Shown here: piece after piece, positions 8,450-18,416 of the stretch | How the letters are laid out: each line of letters opens with the position of its first letter | Numbering within the stretch: the stretch's first letter is position 1 | Assembly: GCA_003833075.1 (NCBI GenBank) | Contig: RIAY01000003.1 | Coordinates: forward strand, 206,246-270,245 | Origin: Muribaculaceae bacterium Isolate-036 (Harlan) | GTDB lineage: Bacteria; Bacteroidota; Bacteroidia; Bacteroidales; Muribaculaceae | Length of the DNA stretch: 64,000 nt | Reading direction: 5' to 3' | Notes under the pieces: generated by a model | What the model was told of the DNA's origin: nothing | The model's input: only the letters and a program-made list of their open reading frames with translations | The model's database searches: none | Position numbers and translations under genes: made by a program

Positions 8450-9289
8450 ATGAAAAAATCAATTGATTTTAGACTTGGGATTGCCGTAGGCATCCTGTCG
8501 CTGTCTGCTCTGTCGGCATTGTCGCAGACGCAGGAGATCCGAGTGTTCTCACACCGTGGCGGAAGAATGGAACATGATGAAAACACGATGGAAGCATTCG
8601 TGGCGAGTCATAAGGCGGGATATACGGGCTATGAGACCGATATCCGCATGACAAAAGATGGCGAGCTGATTGTCACGCATGACAGTAAGCTTGACCGCAC
8701 CACAAACGGTAGCGGTGCCGTGGAGGAAAAGACTCTTGTCGAGCTGAGGAAGCTCAATACGAAGAAGGGTAACAAGATGATTACCCTTGATGAGTTGATG
8801 GACTTTCTTAAAGGCAAGCCGGGTCTGTATGTTGAGTTCGAGATGAAAACGAATCCCGAGAGTCTTTATCCGGAGGAATCTCTGCCTGAGTATGTCGATA
8901 AGCTCTATAAGAAGGTCATGTCGAACAAGCCGTCTGATGCGGAATTTCTTTTTACATCATCCGATACGCGTGCGTTGCGCTGCATGCAGCGTAGGCATCC
9001 CGACGCGGAGCTTCTTCTCATCACGAGCGAGCCGGTGTCGAAAGCTACAGTCGCGCTGTGCAAGGGGCTCGGCATAAAGCGTCTTGGCTCAAAAATGGAA
9101 GGGACTTCACGAGAGGCGGTGAAATATGCCCATAAGCAGGGGCTGACCGTGAGTCTCTGGCCCGGGCATACGGTGGAGGACTTTATGCTTGGCGCTTACC
9201 TTGGCGCTGATTATCTCTGCACCGACATTCCCGTCGGCCAGAAGGCATGGGCAGAGAAAAACGCCCCCTGGATAAAAGTGAGATATTGA
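8450..9289 (+). CDS. Glycerophosphodiester phosphodiesterase (GDPD family), secreted
   Basis: 279 residues with a signal peptide ending ALSQTQ. The GDPD core is intact: HRGG at 35-38, ENT at 45-47, the catalytic/metal residues Glu62 and Asp64 in YETDIRMTKDG, and His77 in VTHD. Later family blocks are FEMKTNP and, near the end, LGADYLCTDIPV. The enzyme hydrolyses glycerophosphodiesters to glycerol-3-phosphate and an alcohol. Export implies scavenging of phospholipid head-group derivatives in the periplasm. It is monocistronic, between the tRNA terminator and its own palindromic terminator. Confidence 0.9.
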   Translation: MKKSIDFRLGIAVGILSLSALSALSQTQEIRVFSHRGGRMEHDENTMEAFVASHKAGYTGYETDIRMTKDGELIVTHDSKLDRTTNGSGAVEEKTLVELRKLNTKKGNKMITLDELMDFLKGKPGLYVEFEMKTNPESLYPEESLPEYVDKLYKKVMSNKPSDAEFLFTSSDTRALRCMQRRHPDAELLLITSEPVSKATVALCKGLGIKRLGSKMEGTSREAVKYAHKQGLTVSLWPGHTVEDFMLGAYLGADYLCTDIPVGQKAWAEKNAPWIKVRY

Positions 9290-9324
9290 AATGATTCAAG
9301 AAGAGATTCTGTTGTCTTTACAGA

Positions 9325-9382
9325 CTCTCTGCAATAAAAAAAGAGGAATCCGTCGGGATTCCTCTTTTTTTATTGCAGAGAG
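9325..9382. terminator. Bidirectional terminator, perfect 27-bp palindrome
   Basis: The arms 9325-9351 and 9356-9382 are perfect complements around GTCG. The core AAGAGGAATCC is flanked by A7/T7 runs, so it can stop transcripts from both the GDPD gene and the convergent rplU-rpmA operon. Confidence 0.9.
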
Positions 9383-9387
9383 AAGTG

Positions 9388-9648
9388 TTAAGCTTCTTTG
9401 GGCTGCACGTTGATGAACTTGCGACCCTCTTTGCCGGTGGAGAACACCACAATTCCGTCGATGAGGGCGAAAAGAGTGTGATCCTTACCCATGCCTACGT
9501 TAAGACCGGGGTGGTGCACAGTGCCACGCTGACGTTTGATGATGTTACCTGCCTTGCAGTATGAACCACCGAAGATTTTGACTCCAAGTCGTTTGCTTTC
9601 TGATTCGCGGCCGTTCTTAGAACTACCGACACCTTTCTTATGTGCCAT
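9388..9648 (-). CDS. rpmA: 50S ribosomal protein L27
   Basis: 86 residues, the usual L27 length. It starts [24 protein letters not shown], the typical N-terminus reaching the peptidyl transferase centre, and includes RQRGT and the HPG block. It lies 15 bp after rplU on the same strand, the standard rplU-rpmA pair. A shared palindromic terminator follows. Confidence 0.98.
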   Translation of the reverse strand: MAHKKGVGSSKNGRESESKRLGVKIFGGSYCKAGNIIKRQRGTVHHPGLNVGMGKDHTLFALIDGIVVFSTGKEGRKFINVQPKEA

Positions 9649-9663
9649 TCCTTATCTACGGTT

Positions 9664-9987
9664 TTAAGCGGTTACAATTTTTTTAATTAACACTTTGGAG
9701 AAGCACTGACGGTGACCGTTCTTGCGACGATAGCCTTTGCGGCGTTTCTTCTTGAAGACGATCACTTTCTCGCCCTTTACAAGGGGAGTGAGAACCTCGC
9801 ATTCCACTTTTGCGCCTTCCACGGCAGGCACACCGACCTTAACGTCGCCGTCGGCATCAATGAGGAGAACTTTGTCGAAAGAAACGGCTTCGCCTTCTTT
9901 CACTTCCTCGCCGAGATAATGAACATACAGGTATTTGCCTTCCTCGGCTTTGAACTGCTGTCCTTTAATTTCTACGATAGCGTACAT
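9664..9987 (-). CDS. rplU: 50S ribosomal protein L21
   Basis: 107 residues starting [17 protein letters not shown], with the C-terminal [16 protein letters not shown] block that binds 23S rRNA. It is the first gene of rplU-rpmA and is driven by a consensus promoter about 85 bp upstream. Confidence 0.98.
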   Translation of the reverse strand: MYAIVEIKGQQFKAEEGKYLYVHYLGEEVKEGEAVSFDKVLLIDADGDVKVGVPAVEGAKVECEVLTPLVKGEKVIVFKKKRRKGYRRKNGHRQCFSKVLIKKIVTA

Positions 9988-10071
9988 TTAAACTATTGAA
10001 TTATAAATGAATCCGTTGGGCGGAGGCTCTTCTAAGCCTCACTTTTCGAGCCTTGGCGGAAAAATGCGATG

Positions 10072-10103
10072 CAAAATTAATAAAATTTATTATCATCAGC
10101 AAA
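10072..10103 (-). promoter_or_regulatory. Promoter of rplU-rpmA
   Basis: On the minus strand TTTG (10100-10103), a 20-nt spacer and TAATTTTG (10072-10079) form a full Bacteroidota consensus. It is divergent from the rpsO promoter only 16 bp away. Confidence 0.8.
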
Positions 10104-10119
10104 TTGAACGGTGTTAAAT

Positions 10120-10150
10120 TTTGCAGTTATGGAATATTTTTGTAATTTTG
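10120..10150 (+). promoter_or_regulatory. Promoter of rpsO
   Basis: TTTG (10120-10123), a 19-nt spacer and TAATTTTG (10143-10150). The predicted transcript has a 5' leader of about 100 nt before the rpsO start. Confidence 0.8.
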
Positions 10151-10155
10151 CAGCG

Positions 10156-10218
10156 CTTTTCGAGAAAAGTGGCCGGTAAGGGCTGAGAGAGCCCCGGCAG
10201 CGGCTTTTCAAAGAAAAG
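10156..10218 (+). promoter_or_regulatory. Structured 5' leader of rpsO (candidate S15 autoregulatory element)
   Basis: Three hairpins lie in a row: CTTTTC/GAAAAG at 10156-10169, GCCG-bulge-GGGCT/AGCCC-CGGC at 10172-10198, and a second CTTTTC/GAAAAG at 10204-10218. S15 is known to regulate its own mRNA in several bacteria through leader structures. This leader is a candidate by position only. Confidence 0.45.
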
Positions 10219-10255
10219 TCCCAAACAATTATTAATTTTTTAAATTCTCTCAATC

Positions 10256-10531
10256 ATGCATCTTTCAGCAGAAGAAAAGAAACACATTTTCGAGACTTAC
10301 GGACAGGGTCCTACAGACACAGGCAGCCCCGAAAGCCAGATTGCGCTTTTCTCAATCCGTATCAAGCATCTTACCGAGCACCTCAAAGAGAATCACAAGG
10401 ACTTCACAACCGCACGTGCCCTCAAGGCTCTCGTTGGTCAGCGTCGTAGCCTTCTTGATTACCTGATCCGCAAAGACATCAACCGTTATCGCGCGATCAT
10501 CGCAAAGAAAGAGCTTGGAATCAGAAAATAA
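10256..10531 (+). CDS. rpsO: 30S ribosomal protein S15
   Basis: 91 residues with the S15 signature: TDTGSPESQIALFSIRI, LTEHLKENHKD, and LVGQRRSLLDYLIRKD near the C-terminus, which bind the central domain of 16S rRNA. It is monocistronic, between a consensus promoter and an intrinsic terminator. Confidence 0.98.
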   Translation: MHLSAEEKKHIFETYGQGPTDTGSPESQIALFSIRIKHLTEHLKENHKDFTTARALKALVGQRRSLLDYLIRKDINRYRAIIAKKELGIRK

Positions 10532-10554
10532 TTCTGCAATTTCAGAAAAATTTA

Positions 10555-10585
10555 AAAGCAGAGGAGAAAATCCTTTGCTTTTTTT
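10555..10585 (+). terminator. Intrinsic terminator of rpsO
   Basis: AAAGCAGAGGA (10555-10565) pairs with TCCTTTGCTTT (10571-10581) with one G-U pair. T continues to 10585. Confidence 0.85.
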
Positions 10586-10609
10586 GTTATATTAACATAA
10601 TTGACAATA

Positions 10610-11029
10610 ATGGATAAAGCGCGGCGTATAATAGAGAAATTGCCTTCATGGCTTCTGACGGCAGTGACAGTGGCAGCCATCCTGTGGTTCACGCTTGTTC
10701 CCCGTCCGTTAGGCGATATGAAGCCGGAATTGTTTCCCGGCGCAGACAAAGTGGTTCATGCCATAATGTTCGGCGGTCTCGCGCTCATGATCCTCACCGA
10801 CTGTTCGCGTTCACGCGGCTGGCACAGGCTTTCCGTATTGTCAGTTATAATGGCGGCGTCTATCTCCACACTCTTCGGTATTGTGATCGAACTGCTGCAA
10901 AGAGAGATGGATCTGGGACGTTCTTACGATTTTTACGACATGCTGGCAGATGCTGCCGGTGCGGTTGCAGCCGCATTGCTTTGGTACTTATTCACACGAT
11001 TCCCACATGGAAGAAAACAAAAATCCTGA
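10610..11029 (+). CDS. VanZ-family membrane protein
   Basis: 139 residues with about four membrane helices. ATG 10610 is chosen; the frame opens 3 codons earlier at a TTG. VanZ-like marks are a first helix ending WFTLVPRP, DKVVHAIMFGGLALM, and a last part with ELLQREMDLGRSYDFYDMLADAAGA. The VanZ name comes from teicoplanin resistance, but most chromosomal members have no known role. The last 23 nt overlap the start of tamB, so it heads the vanZ-tamB-tamL gene run. Confidence 0.8.
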   Translation: MDKARRIIEKLPSWLLTAVTVAAILWFTLVPRPLGDMKPELFPGADKVVHAIMFGGLALMILTDCSRSRGWHRLSVLSVIMAASISTLFGIVIELLQREMDLGRSYDFYDMLADAAGAVAAALLWYLFTRFPHGRKQKS

Positions 11030-14000
11030 ACAGACTCAGACGCAGGAATCACATACAGATCCGCAGGTCAGCTCCGGGAAGCCTCCGAAAAGGCATCTCG
11101 TCAGACCGACATGGCTGAGACGCACGCTTAAGACTCTGGCTTGCGTATTGGTGGTGATTATGTTGTTGCCCGTGCTTTTGTATATTCCGCCGGTGCAGAC
11201 GGCTGTTAAGAACATAGCCTGCAAATTTGTATATAAATCCACGGGGATGAAGGTTGACATAGGGAGGTTCAGACTCAGTTTTCCTCTCGATGTGAGTCTT
11301 GACAGTGTTGTGGTTCTCGATCAGCACGCCGACACGATGGTCAGGGCTAAAAAAGTCATTGCCGATGTGAAGCTGCTGCCGCTTTTGCGTCTTGACGTGA
11401 GGATAAAACGGCTTATGCTCGAAGAAGGCTATTACCGCATGGTCTCGCCAGATTCCTCCATGATAATGCAGGTCTCTGCCGGTCTGCTCGATGTGGATGA
11501 CAAAAGTTCGGCAAAAATGTCAAGCGGCGAGATAAGTCTGAACAAGGCATTGCTTCGCGACGGTGATCTCAAGCTATATATGAATGTATGGAAACAGAAG
11601 CCTGCGCCTAAGGATTCCTCTTCCTCTACTCCGTTTCTAATAAAAGCGAATGATCTCAGGCTTGAAAACTTTTCGTTTGCCATGTCTATGCTTCCGACAA
11701 TCGACACCCTTTATCTCAAGGCGGCGGATATAAGCCTTAAGCGGGGAGTCGTTGATCTCGGCAAAAATAGTGTCCGCTGGTCACTTGCATCTGTAGCCGA
11801 CGGTTCCGGCGCATATTACACTCCGACCCCCGAGTGGGTAGCCGCGCATCCGGCACCCGAATCAGAGCCCTCGTCCGGTCCGCCCATGCAGATCAAGGGT
11901 GATTCCATCTCTCTTGACGGTTTCAGTTTCATATATGCAATGAAAGGCGCTACACCGCAACCCGGCTTCGATGCGTCATACATAGATGTTTCGGAGATCG
12001 CACTCGGGATGAAGGATTTCTATAACGAGTCGTCGACTGTAAGACTGCCGATCACGCGTCTTCAGGCGAAGGAACGCAGCGGTCTGCAGATTGTAAGCGG
12101 CAAGGGGAGTGTTAATGTAGATTCCACCGGTCTGGCGCTTAGGAATCTTGATATAGCCACACTTTATTCCTACGTCAGAGGAGATGCCGATGTCCCTTTC
12201 GCACTTATGGAACTCAAACCGCAGGCTCCTGTCAACGTGAATGTGGATGCCCGTATCGGTATGCCCGACATAGATTCCTTTATGCCTGCGTTTAAAGAAT
12301 ACACATCGATGCTGCCTGGTCGCAATCCGCTTGATGTGGAACTGAAAGCCGAGGGCTCGCTCGAATCTGTGGAAATAAGCAATCTGGAGGCAAGTCTGCG
12401 CGATGTCCTGTCGCTGCATGCCTCCGGATATGCCGACAATCCTCTTGACATAAAGAAGATGGAGGCGGAACTGGAGTTTGACGGTCATCTTTCCGATCCG
12501 CGTCTTGTAGACAGATTTATGGGAGACTCCGGAATAAAAGTACCGGCTTTTCATCTGGCAGGAACAGCCATGGCGGACAGAGAGAATTATGGCGCCGACT
12601 TTACGCTGACAAGTACTGCGGGGAATGCCGCGGGCACAGGTCATGTAGGCATGAATTCCGAAAAATACAGCATAAACGTTGAAGTTGAAGGTCTTAACGT
12701 GGGTGAGTTCGTGCCATCGCTCGGAATCGGCAGTGTGACGGCGGAGGTGCAGGCGGAAGGCGCAGGCTTCAATCCTCTGAGCGGAAGCGCAGTCACGGAT
12801 GCAAGAGTCCGGATCAATTCAATGGAATATAACAAGCGCGAATACAGAAACATACGTGCCGATGTGATTCTGCATCCTGACAATAACTTCGATATATATG
12901 CGGTCTCAGCCAACGATGGGTTGAATCTTGAACTCGAAGGCAACGGTTCAATACACCCTGATGATTATGTGTTCGACATCGCCGCCCGTATCCGGGATCT
13001 TGACCTTCGGAAACTGGGCATGTCACCCGAGATGAACAACGGAAAGGGAACTATATATATCAGCGGCACCGCCAGTCCTGACCGCTGGCTTTATTCCGCA
13101 GACATTAAACTCGTGGATTTCGACTGGAATCTGCCGAATCAGTATATACATTTGCCAGGGGGGCTCACGGCTCGTGTCGAAGCCACGGAAAACGCAACAT
13201 CCGCCGATGTCGATTCCTATATGACATCGCTGGCTTTCCGGAGTCCTGAAGGACTGAAGATGCTTGTGGAAGCCATGACCAAGGCATCGGATGAGATAAT
13301 GGCACAGGTCAAGACCCGTGATCTGCGCATGGATGCGCTCAGCGCGGCTCTTCCTCCCTTCACCCTGTCTTTCAATGCCTCGGGGCGCGGTCTTCTCAAC
13401 CAGTTCATGGTTCCGGCGGGTATGAGTCTTGACACTGTCTACGGCTCGTTACAGAAAGATTCGCTCTTTCACGGAGACCTGAGGCTGAGACATCTGACTT
13501 CAGGCTCCATTGAGATAGATACCATCGGACTCTTGCTTTCCGAACGGCGCAGTCTGCTTGACTACAGGATACACATGGGCAACCGTCCCGGCACCATGGA
13601 TGAGTTCGCGCAAGTGAACCTCAACGGTTATTTAGGCTCAAACCGTCTTGGTGCTTTTCTTACTCAGCGCAATCTTCAAGGGAAGACGGGTTATAGAATC
13701 GGTCTTACAGCAGCGTTGCTGGATTCCGTGGTCTCGGTCCACTTCACGCCGTTGAAGTCCACAATCGCATATCTGCCCTGGACTCTTAATGATGACAACT
13801 TCATCGACTACAATATCCACAATATGAAAGTCGAGGCGAATCTGCAGGCGAGCAGTGACGAAAGCAGCATTCTTCTTCAGACTCAGCCCGTGTCTTCAGG
13901 TCTTGACGAACTTCATATGAAACTCGAGAATATCAAGATCGAAGACTTCCTGAGCATGTCGTTGCTCGCTCCGCCGGTGACCGGCTCTGTCAATTCCGAT

Positions 14001-15914
14001 CTTCATGTGCTCTATGACGGCTCAACGCTCTCAGGCAAGGGCACACTCGGCATCCGCAAGCTGACCTATGCGAAAAATGATCTCGGAGACTTCGACCTGA
14101 AACTTGATGCCGGGATGGCGCACGATGGCAGTACGGATGTTAACGCCGCCATGCTGATAAACGGCGAACCGGCAATTGCAGCATATGCCAATGTCCGCAA
14201 AGACTCGACAGCAGGAATGACCCCTGACAGTATAGGAGTGCGCCTGACGGAATTCCCGTTGAAACTCGCCAATCCTTTCCTTGACAACATGGCGACTCTT
14301 TCTGGAAACCTCAACGGAGAAATGAGGATGGACGGAACTTTCTCAAAACCGATATTTAACGGGAACATCTCATTTGCGGATGCTTCGGTCTATATCCCCA
14401 TGGCAGGATGCAAGCTTAGTTTCGACACTGTCCCGGTGACAGTGCGGAGCAGTGTCATAGATTTCGACAAATTCGATATCTACGGGGCAAATGACAATCC
14501 CTTGACTATTGATGGCTCTGTAAACGCCCAATCGTTAGGCAACATACTTCTTGACCTCGGGATTACTGCCGGCAATTGCCAGCTCGTGAAGAGCGACAGC
14601 CGTTCGAAAGCAGACCTTTTCGGAAAACTGTTCATAAATCTCGACGGCACTGTCAAAGGTTCCACAAACCTTATGGATATAAAAGCCAAGCTGAATATTC
14701 TCGGCACATCCGATGTGACATATCGTCTTAACACAGTGCAATCGGGGCTATCGGGCGGTACGACCGATGACGTTGTCAAATTCGTGAATTTCAATGACAC
14801 CACTCAGGTTGCCGGTGCGGATTCCGTAGCACCGACATCGACCATGCGAATCAGAGCCGGACTGACAATATCTCCCGGAACGCAGGCGACGGTGCTGCTT
14901 TCCACCAGTAGCCGGGACCGCGTGCAGCTGCAGCCCTCCGGTACTCTTAACTATTTCCAGAACTACATGGGTGACATGCGTCTCAACGGAGTCCTGACGC
15001 TGGGCAACGGTTTTGCCCGCTACAGCCTTCCGCTGGTGGGTGAGAAGACATTCACATTCAAGCCATCGAGCCATGTGACCTGGGCAGGAGACATAATGAA
15101 TCCGAAACTTGACATAGTAGCCACAGACAATATCAAGACTAACGTGACGGAAGGGTCAGGCAGCAGGCTGGTCAATTTCCTCGTGACACTGATGGCGGGA
15201 GGAAATCTCAATGCTCCGAAAATCAGTTTTGACATGTCGACCGAGGATGACGCGAGCATCAAGAACGAACTGCAGTCGATGAGCGCAGACCAAAGGCAGA
15301 CAACGGCAATGAATCTTGTCCTTACCGGTCATTATACGGGTTCAGGCACCAAGATGGGCACACCAGGTTTCAGCACAGGTATGCTGTACGGTTATCTGGC
15401 ATCCACCATCAACAACTGGGCGGCGCAGAATATTCGCGGCGTAGATCTCTCTTTCGGTGTAGACCAGTACGACAGGACACAGGACGGTTCTAACAGCACG
15501 CAGATGAGCTACAGCTACCAGGTGTCGAAATCCCTTTTCAACAACAGGTTCAAGATCCAGGTCGGAGGAAATTATTCCACAGACGCCTCCGCCGACGAGA
15601 ATCTCAGCCAGAACCTTATAAGCGACATTTCCGCCGAATACATACTCAAGCAGACGGAAACCGTGAATATGTCGGTAAAACTGTTCCGGCATACCGGATT
15701 CGAGAGTATTCTCGAAGGAGAGATCACCGAGACGGGAGCCGGATTCGTGATGAAACGCAAGCTTAACAATCTGCTTCATCTTTTCCGGATAAGGCACGGA
15801 CGGAAAAAAGAGAATCCCGACACAACCGCCGTCGGCGACACAATCTTGCGTGAGGATAAGGATACGGCCGCAACCGGCAATGTAAAGATCAGAAAAGAGG
15901 ATGATGATGAATAA
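11007..15914 (+). CDS. tamB: Translocation and assembly module protein TamB
   Basis: About 1635 residues from ATG 11007, which overlaps the vanZ-like gene; an ATG at 10950 in the same frame would overlap more and lacks sense. After a charged N-terminus there is one membrane helix (LACVLVVIMLLPVLLYI). A long repetitive beta-rich body follows, of the AsmA-like/TamB type that forms a groove across the periplasm for lipids. The C-terminal TamB domain is recognisable in ATVLLSTSSRDRVQLQPSG, MRLNGVLTLGNGFARYSLP and FSTGMLYGYLASTINNW. It is followed without a gap by the outer-membrane partner, with which it should act in outer-membrane biogenesis. The length is larger than E. coli TamB but normal for Bacteroidota. 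Confidence 0.92.
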   Translation: MEENKNPEQTQTQESHTDPQVSSGKPPKRHLVRPTWLRRTLKTLACVLVVIMLLPVLLYIPPVQTAVKNIACKFVYKSTGMKVDIGRFRLSFPLDVSLDSVVVLDQHADTMVRAKKVIADVKLLPLLRLDVRIKRLMLEEGYYRMVSPDSSMIMQVSAGLLDVDDKSSAKMSSGEISLNKALLRDGDLKLYMNVWKQKPAPKDSSSSTPFLIKANDLRLENFSFAMSMLPTIDTLYLKAADISLKRGVVDLGKNSVRWSLASVADGSGAYYTPTPEWVAAHPAPESEPSSGPPMQIKGDSISLDGFSFIYAMKGATPQPGFDASYIDVSEIALGMKDFYNESSTVRLPITRLQAKERSGLQIVSGKGSVNVDSTGLALRNLDIATLYSYVRGDADVPFALMELKPQAPVNVNVDARIGMPDIDSFMPAFKEYTSMLPGRNPLDVELKAEGSLESVEISNLEASLRDVLSLHASGYADNPLDIKKMEAELEFDGHLSDPRLVDRFMGDSGIKVPAFHLAGTAMADRENYGADFTLTSTAGNAAGTGHVGMNSEKYSINVEVEGLNVGEFVPSLGIGSVTAEVQAEGAGFNPLSGSAVTDARVRINSMEYNKREYRNIRADVILHPDNNFDIYAVSANDGLNLELEGNGSIHPDDYVFDIAARIRDLDLRKLGMSPEMNNGKGTIYISGTASPDRWLYSADIKLVDFDWNLPNQYIHLPGGLTARVEATENATSADVDSYMTSLAFRSPEGLKMLVEAMTKASDEIMAQVKTRDLRMDALSAALPPFTLSFNASGRGLLNQFMVPAGMSLDTVYGSLQKDSLFHGDLRLRHLTSGSIEIDTIGLLLSERRSLLDYRIHMGNRPGTMDEFAQVNLNGYLGSNRLGAFLTQRNLQGKTGYRIGLTAALLDSVVSVHFTPLKSTIAYLPWTLNDDNFIDYNIHNMKVEANLQASSDESSILLQTQPVSSGLDELHMKLENIKIEDFLSMSLLAPPVTGSVNSDLHVLYDGSTLSGKGTLGIRKLTYAKNDLGDFDLKLDAGMAHDGSTDVNAAMLINGEPAIAAYANVRKDSTAGMTPDSIGVRLTEFPLKLANPFLDNMATLSGNLNGEMRMDGTFSKPIFNGNISFADASVYIPMAGCKLSFDTVPVTVRSSVIDFDKFDIYGANDNPLTIDGSVNAQSLGNILLDLGITAGNCQLVKSDSRSKADLFGKLFINLDGTVKGSTNLMDIKAKLNILGTSDVTYRLNTVQSGLSGGTTDDVVKFVNFNDTTQVAGADSVAPTSTMRIRAGLTISPGTQATVLLSTSSRDRVQLQPSGTLNYFQNYMGDMRLNGVLTLGNGFARYSLPLVGEKTFTFKPSSHVTWAGDIMNPKLDIVATDNIKTNVTEGSGSRLVNFLVTLMAGGNLNAPKISFDMSTEDDASIKNELQSMSADQRQTTAMNLVLTGHYTGSGTKMGTPGFSTGMLYGYLASTINNWAAQNIRGVDLSFGVDQYDRTQDGSNSTQMSYSYQVSKSLFNNRFKIQVGGNYSTDASADENLSQNLISDISAEYILKQTETVNMSVKLFRHTGFESILEGEITETGAGFVMKRKLNNLLHLFRIRHGRKKENPDTTAVGDTILREDKDTAATGNVKIRKEDDDE

Positions 15915-18243
15915 GAAGAAAACATATATGAAAAATATAAAGCCGATGCATATTCCTGTTCTGACGGCTCTTGTACTGGTCTTCATCGTTTCGGGATGCT
16001 CCACCACATCGAAACTTGAGGATGGCGAGATACTGTATAACGGAATGAAACTTAATGTCTCTCCCGCCGCCGGAGACAAGGCTCCGGGGGAGATGGTGTC
16101 AGACATGCAGAAAGCCGTAAATGTGAGACCCAACAATCCCTGGCCGTTCATATCTCCCTATATCCGCAATCCTTTCCCCATAGGACTGTGGGCTTACAAC
16201 CACATGAACGACTCAGCCAAGGGGTTAAAAGGATGGATATACAAAAAACTTGCCGAGCAGCCCGTCCTCGTGAGTGACGCCCGTCCGGAAGTGCGTGTCA
16301 AGATGCTTGAATCCATACTCGACAACAACGGCTATTTCGGTTCAAGAGTGTCTTATTCCCTGAAAAGCGGAAAGAATCCGAAAAAGGCGAAGGTTATATA
16401 TGACGCAAAACTTCCTGAACCATATCTGATCGACAGTATACAGTACATAAACGACGGAACAAAACTCGGATTTCTCATAGACACGATCTCCAAGCGGAGC
16501 AAATATCTGGTCAAAGGTGAACGTTTCTGTGTGGATTCACTTGAGGTTGTGCGCACAAAGATCGCCAATACACTCCGAAATCTTGGATATTATTATTTCA
16601 GACCCGAATATATAGAGTATCTTGCCGACAGCCTTATAACACCGCATGCGGTGGCATTGCGCGTATCTCTTGCCGATAATGTTCCGGAGCTCGCACGCCG
16701 GCAATACAGGGTAGGGGATGTGTATACCTACGTGCTCAGACGAAGCACAAAGAATCCGGGCGTTCCCGACACCATCGAGACCGACAAGGGAAAGCTTATT
16801 GTGTATCGTCCTGCAAAGCTGCGAAAGAATGTGATACCCTCTTGCATAACATTCCGCAAAGGGCGCATCTTCTCGGTGTGGAACATGGACCGCACGCAGG
16901 AAAGACTCTCTCGTCTCGGCATGTTCAGTAATATCCAGATGCAGGCGGTGCCTGCAGACACGTCATCGGTCGATCCCCGTCTTGATTTGTACATAACATG
17001 CCAGTTCGACCGCCCGATGGAAGCTACGCTTGAAGCCAATGTGGCATATAAATCCAATTCTTATCTTGGTCCCGGTCTTGTGCTCGGAGTCACCAACAAC
17101 AACACTTTCGGCGGAGGGGAGAAACTATCGGTGCAGTTCAATGCCAATTATGAATGGCAGACGGGACGCAACCGCGGAAGCATCTTCAACAGTTACGAAT
17201 TCGGTGTCACCGGTTCTCTCGCCTTCCCGCGACTTCTGGCTCCACGGTTCATACGCCGCACCGACAGAGAGCTGAACTGGACCACAATCTCTCTTGGAAT
17301 GGATATCATGAACCGTCCGCATTATTTCAAATTAGCTGATTTCCATGCCGGAATCAACTATGAATGGCATCCGTCGCGCAATGTCCTCAACCAGTTTACA
17401 CTGTTCAAACTCACCTACAACAAGCTCATGCACACCACAGAGGCGTTTGACTCGGTAATGGCAGCGAATCCGGCTGTGGCACTGAGCTTCCAGAGCCAGT
17501 ATATTCCTCAGATGAGCTACACTTACACGCTCGACAAGTTTCTCGAACGGGAAAAAATCAACGGAATCAATTTCACCGCCACCGTGACTGAGGCGGGCAA
17601 CGTGTTTGACGGCATCTACAGCCTTTGCGGAGTGAAAGGGGAGAAGCATCTTTTCGGCACACCCTTCTCTCAGTTTGTCAAAGGACAGGCGCAGCTTGTG
17701 TATAGCCGGCGTCTTGTCAGAGGCACAGACCAATGGCTCGTATCGCGAGTCCTCATAGGTGCCGCGCATGCATACGGCAATTCAAAGGTAGTGCCTTATT
17801 CCGAGCAGTTTTATATAGGAGGGGCAAACTCTATAAGGGCTTTCACCGTGAGGTCGCTCGGACCGGGAAGTTACCGCCCGCCAACAAACATGCAGAACGG
17901 GTATTTCGACCAGACAGGAACATTCAAACTGGAATTGAACACCGAATACCGGTTCCCGATAGTCAGTATCTTGCACGGTGCCGTATTCCTGGATGCCGGC
18001 AATATCTGGCTTCTCGAGAATGATCCGGCACGCCCCGGAGGCAAACTGTGCGGCAAGACTTTTTTGCGGGATCTCGCGCTCGGCACCGGAGTCGGACTGC
18101 GAGTCGACATCGGGATGCTTGTGCTTCGCGGTGATCTCGGCTATGGTCTCCACGCCCCGTATTACAACGGCACGAACCATTATTTCAACATCGCCTTCAA
18201 GAAGGCATTCGCCTTCCATCTGGCAATCGGCTATCCTTTCTGA
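15901..18243 (+). CDS. tamL: BamA/TamA-family outer-membrane lipoprotein (TamL)
   Basis: About 780 residues. The N-terminus has several possible starts (ATG 15901, 15904, 15907 and 15928), and the first overlaps the tamB stop by 14 nt. A hydrophobic segment ends VFIVSGCS, a lipobox, so unlike proteobacterial TamA this protein is lipidated; such TamA homologues are called TamL in Bacteroidota. POTRA-like segments fill roughly residues 100-360. A 16-strand barrel follows, with the surface-antigen motif region EQFYIGGANSIRAFTVRSLGPGS. The terminal strand HLAIGYPF ends in Phe, the insertion signal for the Bam machine. It is co-transcribed with tamB. Confidence 0.88.
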   Translation: MMMNKKKTYMKNIKPMHIPVLTALVLVFIVSGCSTTSKLEDGEILYNGMKLNVSPAAGDKAPGEMVSDMQKAVNVRPNNPWPFISPYIRNPFPIGLWAYNHMNDSAKGLKGWIYKKLAEQPVLVSDARPEVRVKMLESILDNNGYFGSRVSYSLKSGKNPKKAKVIYDAKLPEPYLIDSIQYINDGTKLGFLIDTISKRSKYLVKGERFCVDSLEVVRTKIANTLRNLGYYYFRPEYIEYLADSLITPHAVALRVSLADNVPELARRQYRVGDVYTYVLRRSTKNPGVPDTIETDKGKLIVYRPAKLRKNVIPSCITFRKGRIFSVWNMDRTQERLSRLGMFSNIQMQAVPADTSSVDPRLDLYITCQFDRPMEATLEANVAYKSNSYLGPGLVLGVTNNNTFGGGEKLSVQFNANYEWQTGRNRGSIFNSYEFGVTGSLAFPRLLAPRFIRRTDRELNWTTISLGMDIMNRPHYFKLADFHAGINYEWHPSRNVLNQFTLFKLTYNKLMHTTEAFDSVMAANPAVALSFQSQYIPQMSYTYTLDKFLEREKINGINFTATVTEAGNVFDGIYSLCGVKGEKHLFGTPFSQFVKGQAQLVYSRRLVRGTDQWLVSRVLIGAAHAYGNSKVVPYSEQFYIGGANSIRAFTVRSLGPGSYRPPTNMQNGYFDQTGTFKLELNTEYRFPIVSILHGAVFLDAGNIWLLENDPARPGGKLCGKTFLRDLALGTGVGLRVDIGMLVLRGDLGYGLHAPYYNGTNHYFNIAFKKAFAFHLAIGYPF

Positions 18244-18387
18244 CAGGGTGGCAGGGTTGCCTGAGATAGGTTTCGATAATGTGCGCAAAGGGGTAGTAAA
18301 CGTGTATCCGGACGTGTAACACGTGTAACAAGAATGAATCACGTGAAATAAATTATGTTTTATAACATGAAGTAGGGGATTTTTTTG

Positions 18388-18395
18388 TAATTTTG
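18388..18395 (+). promoter_or_regulatory. -7 promoter element of typA
   Basis: TAATTTTG lies 21 nt before ATG 18417. No good -33 element is seen at the right distance. The position shows that the TTG at 18393 in the same frame cannot be the start, because it overlaps the promoter. Confidence 0.55.
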
Positions 18396-18416
18396 CAGAC
18401 TGAAACAAACAAAGGT

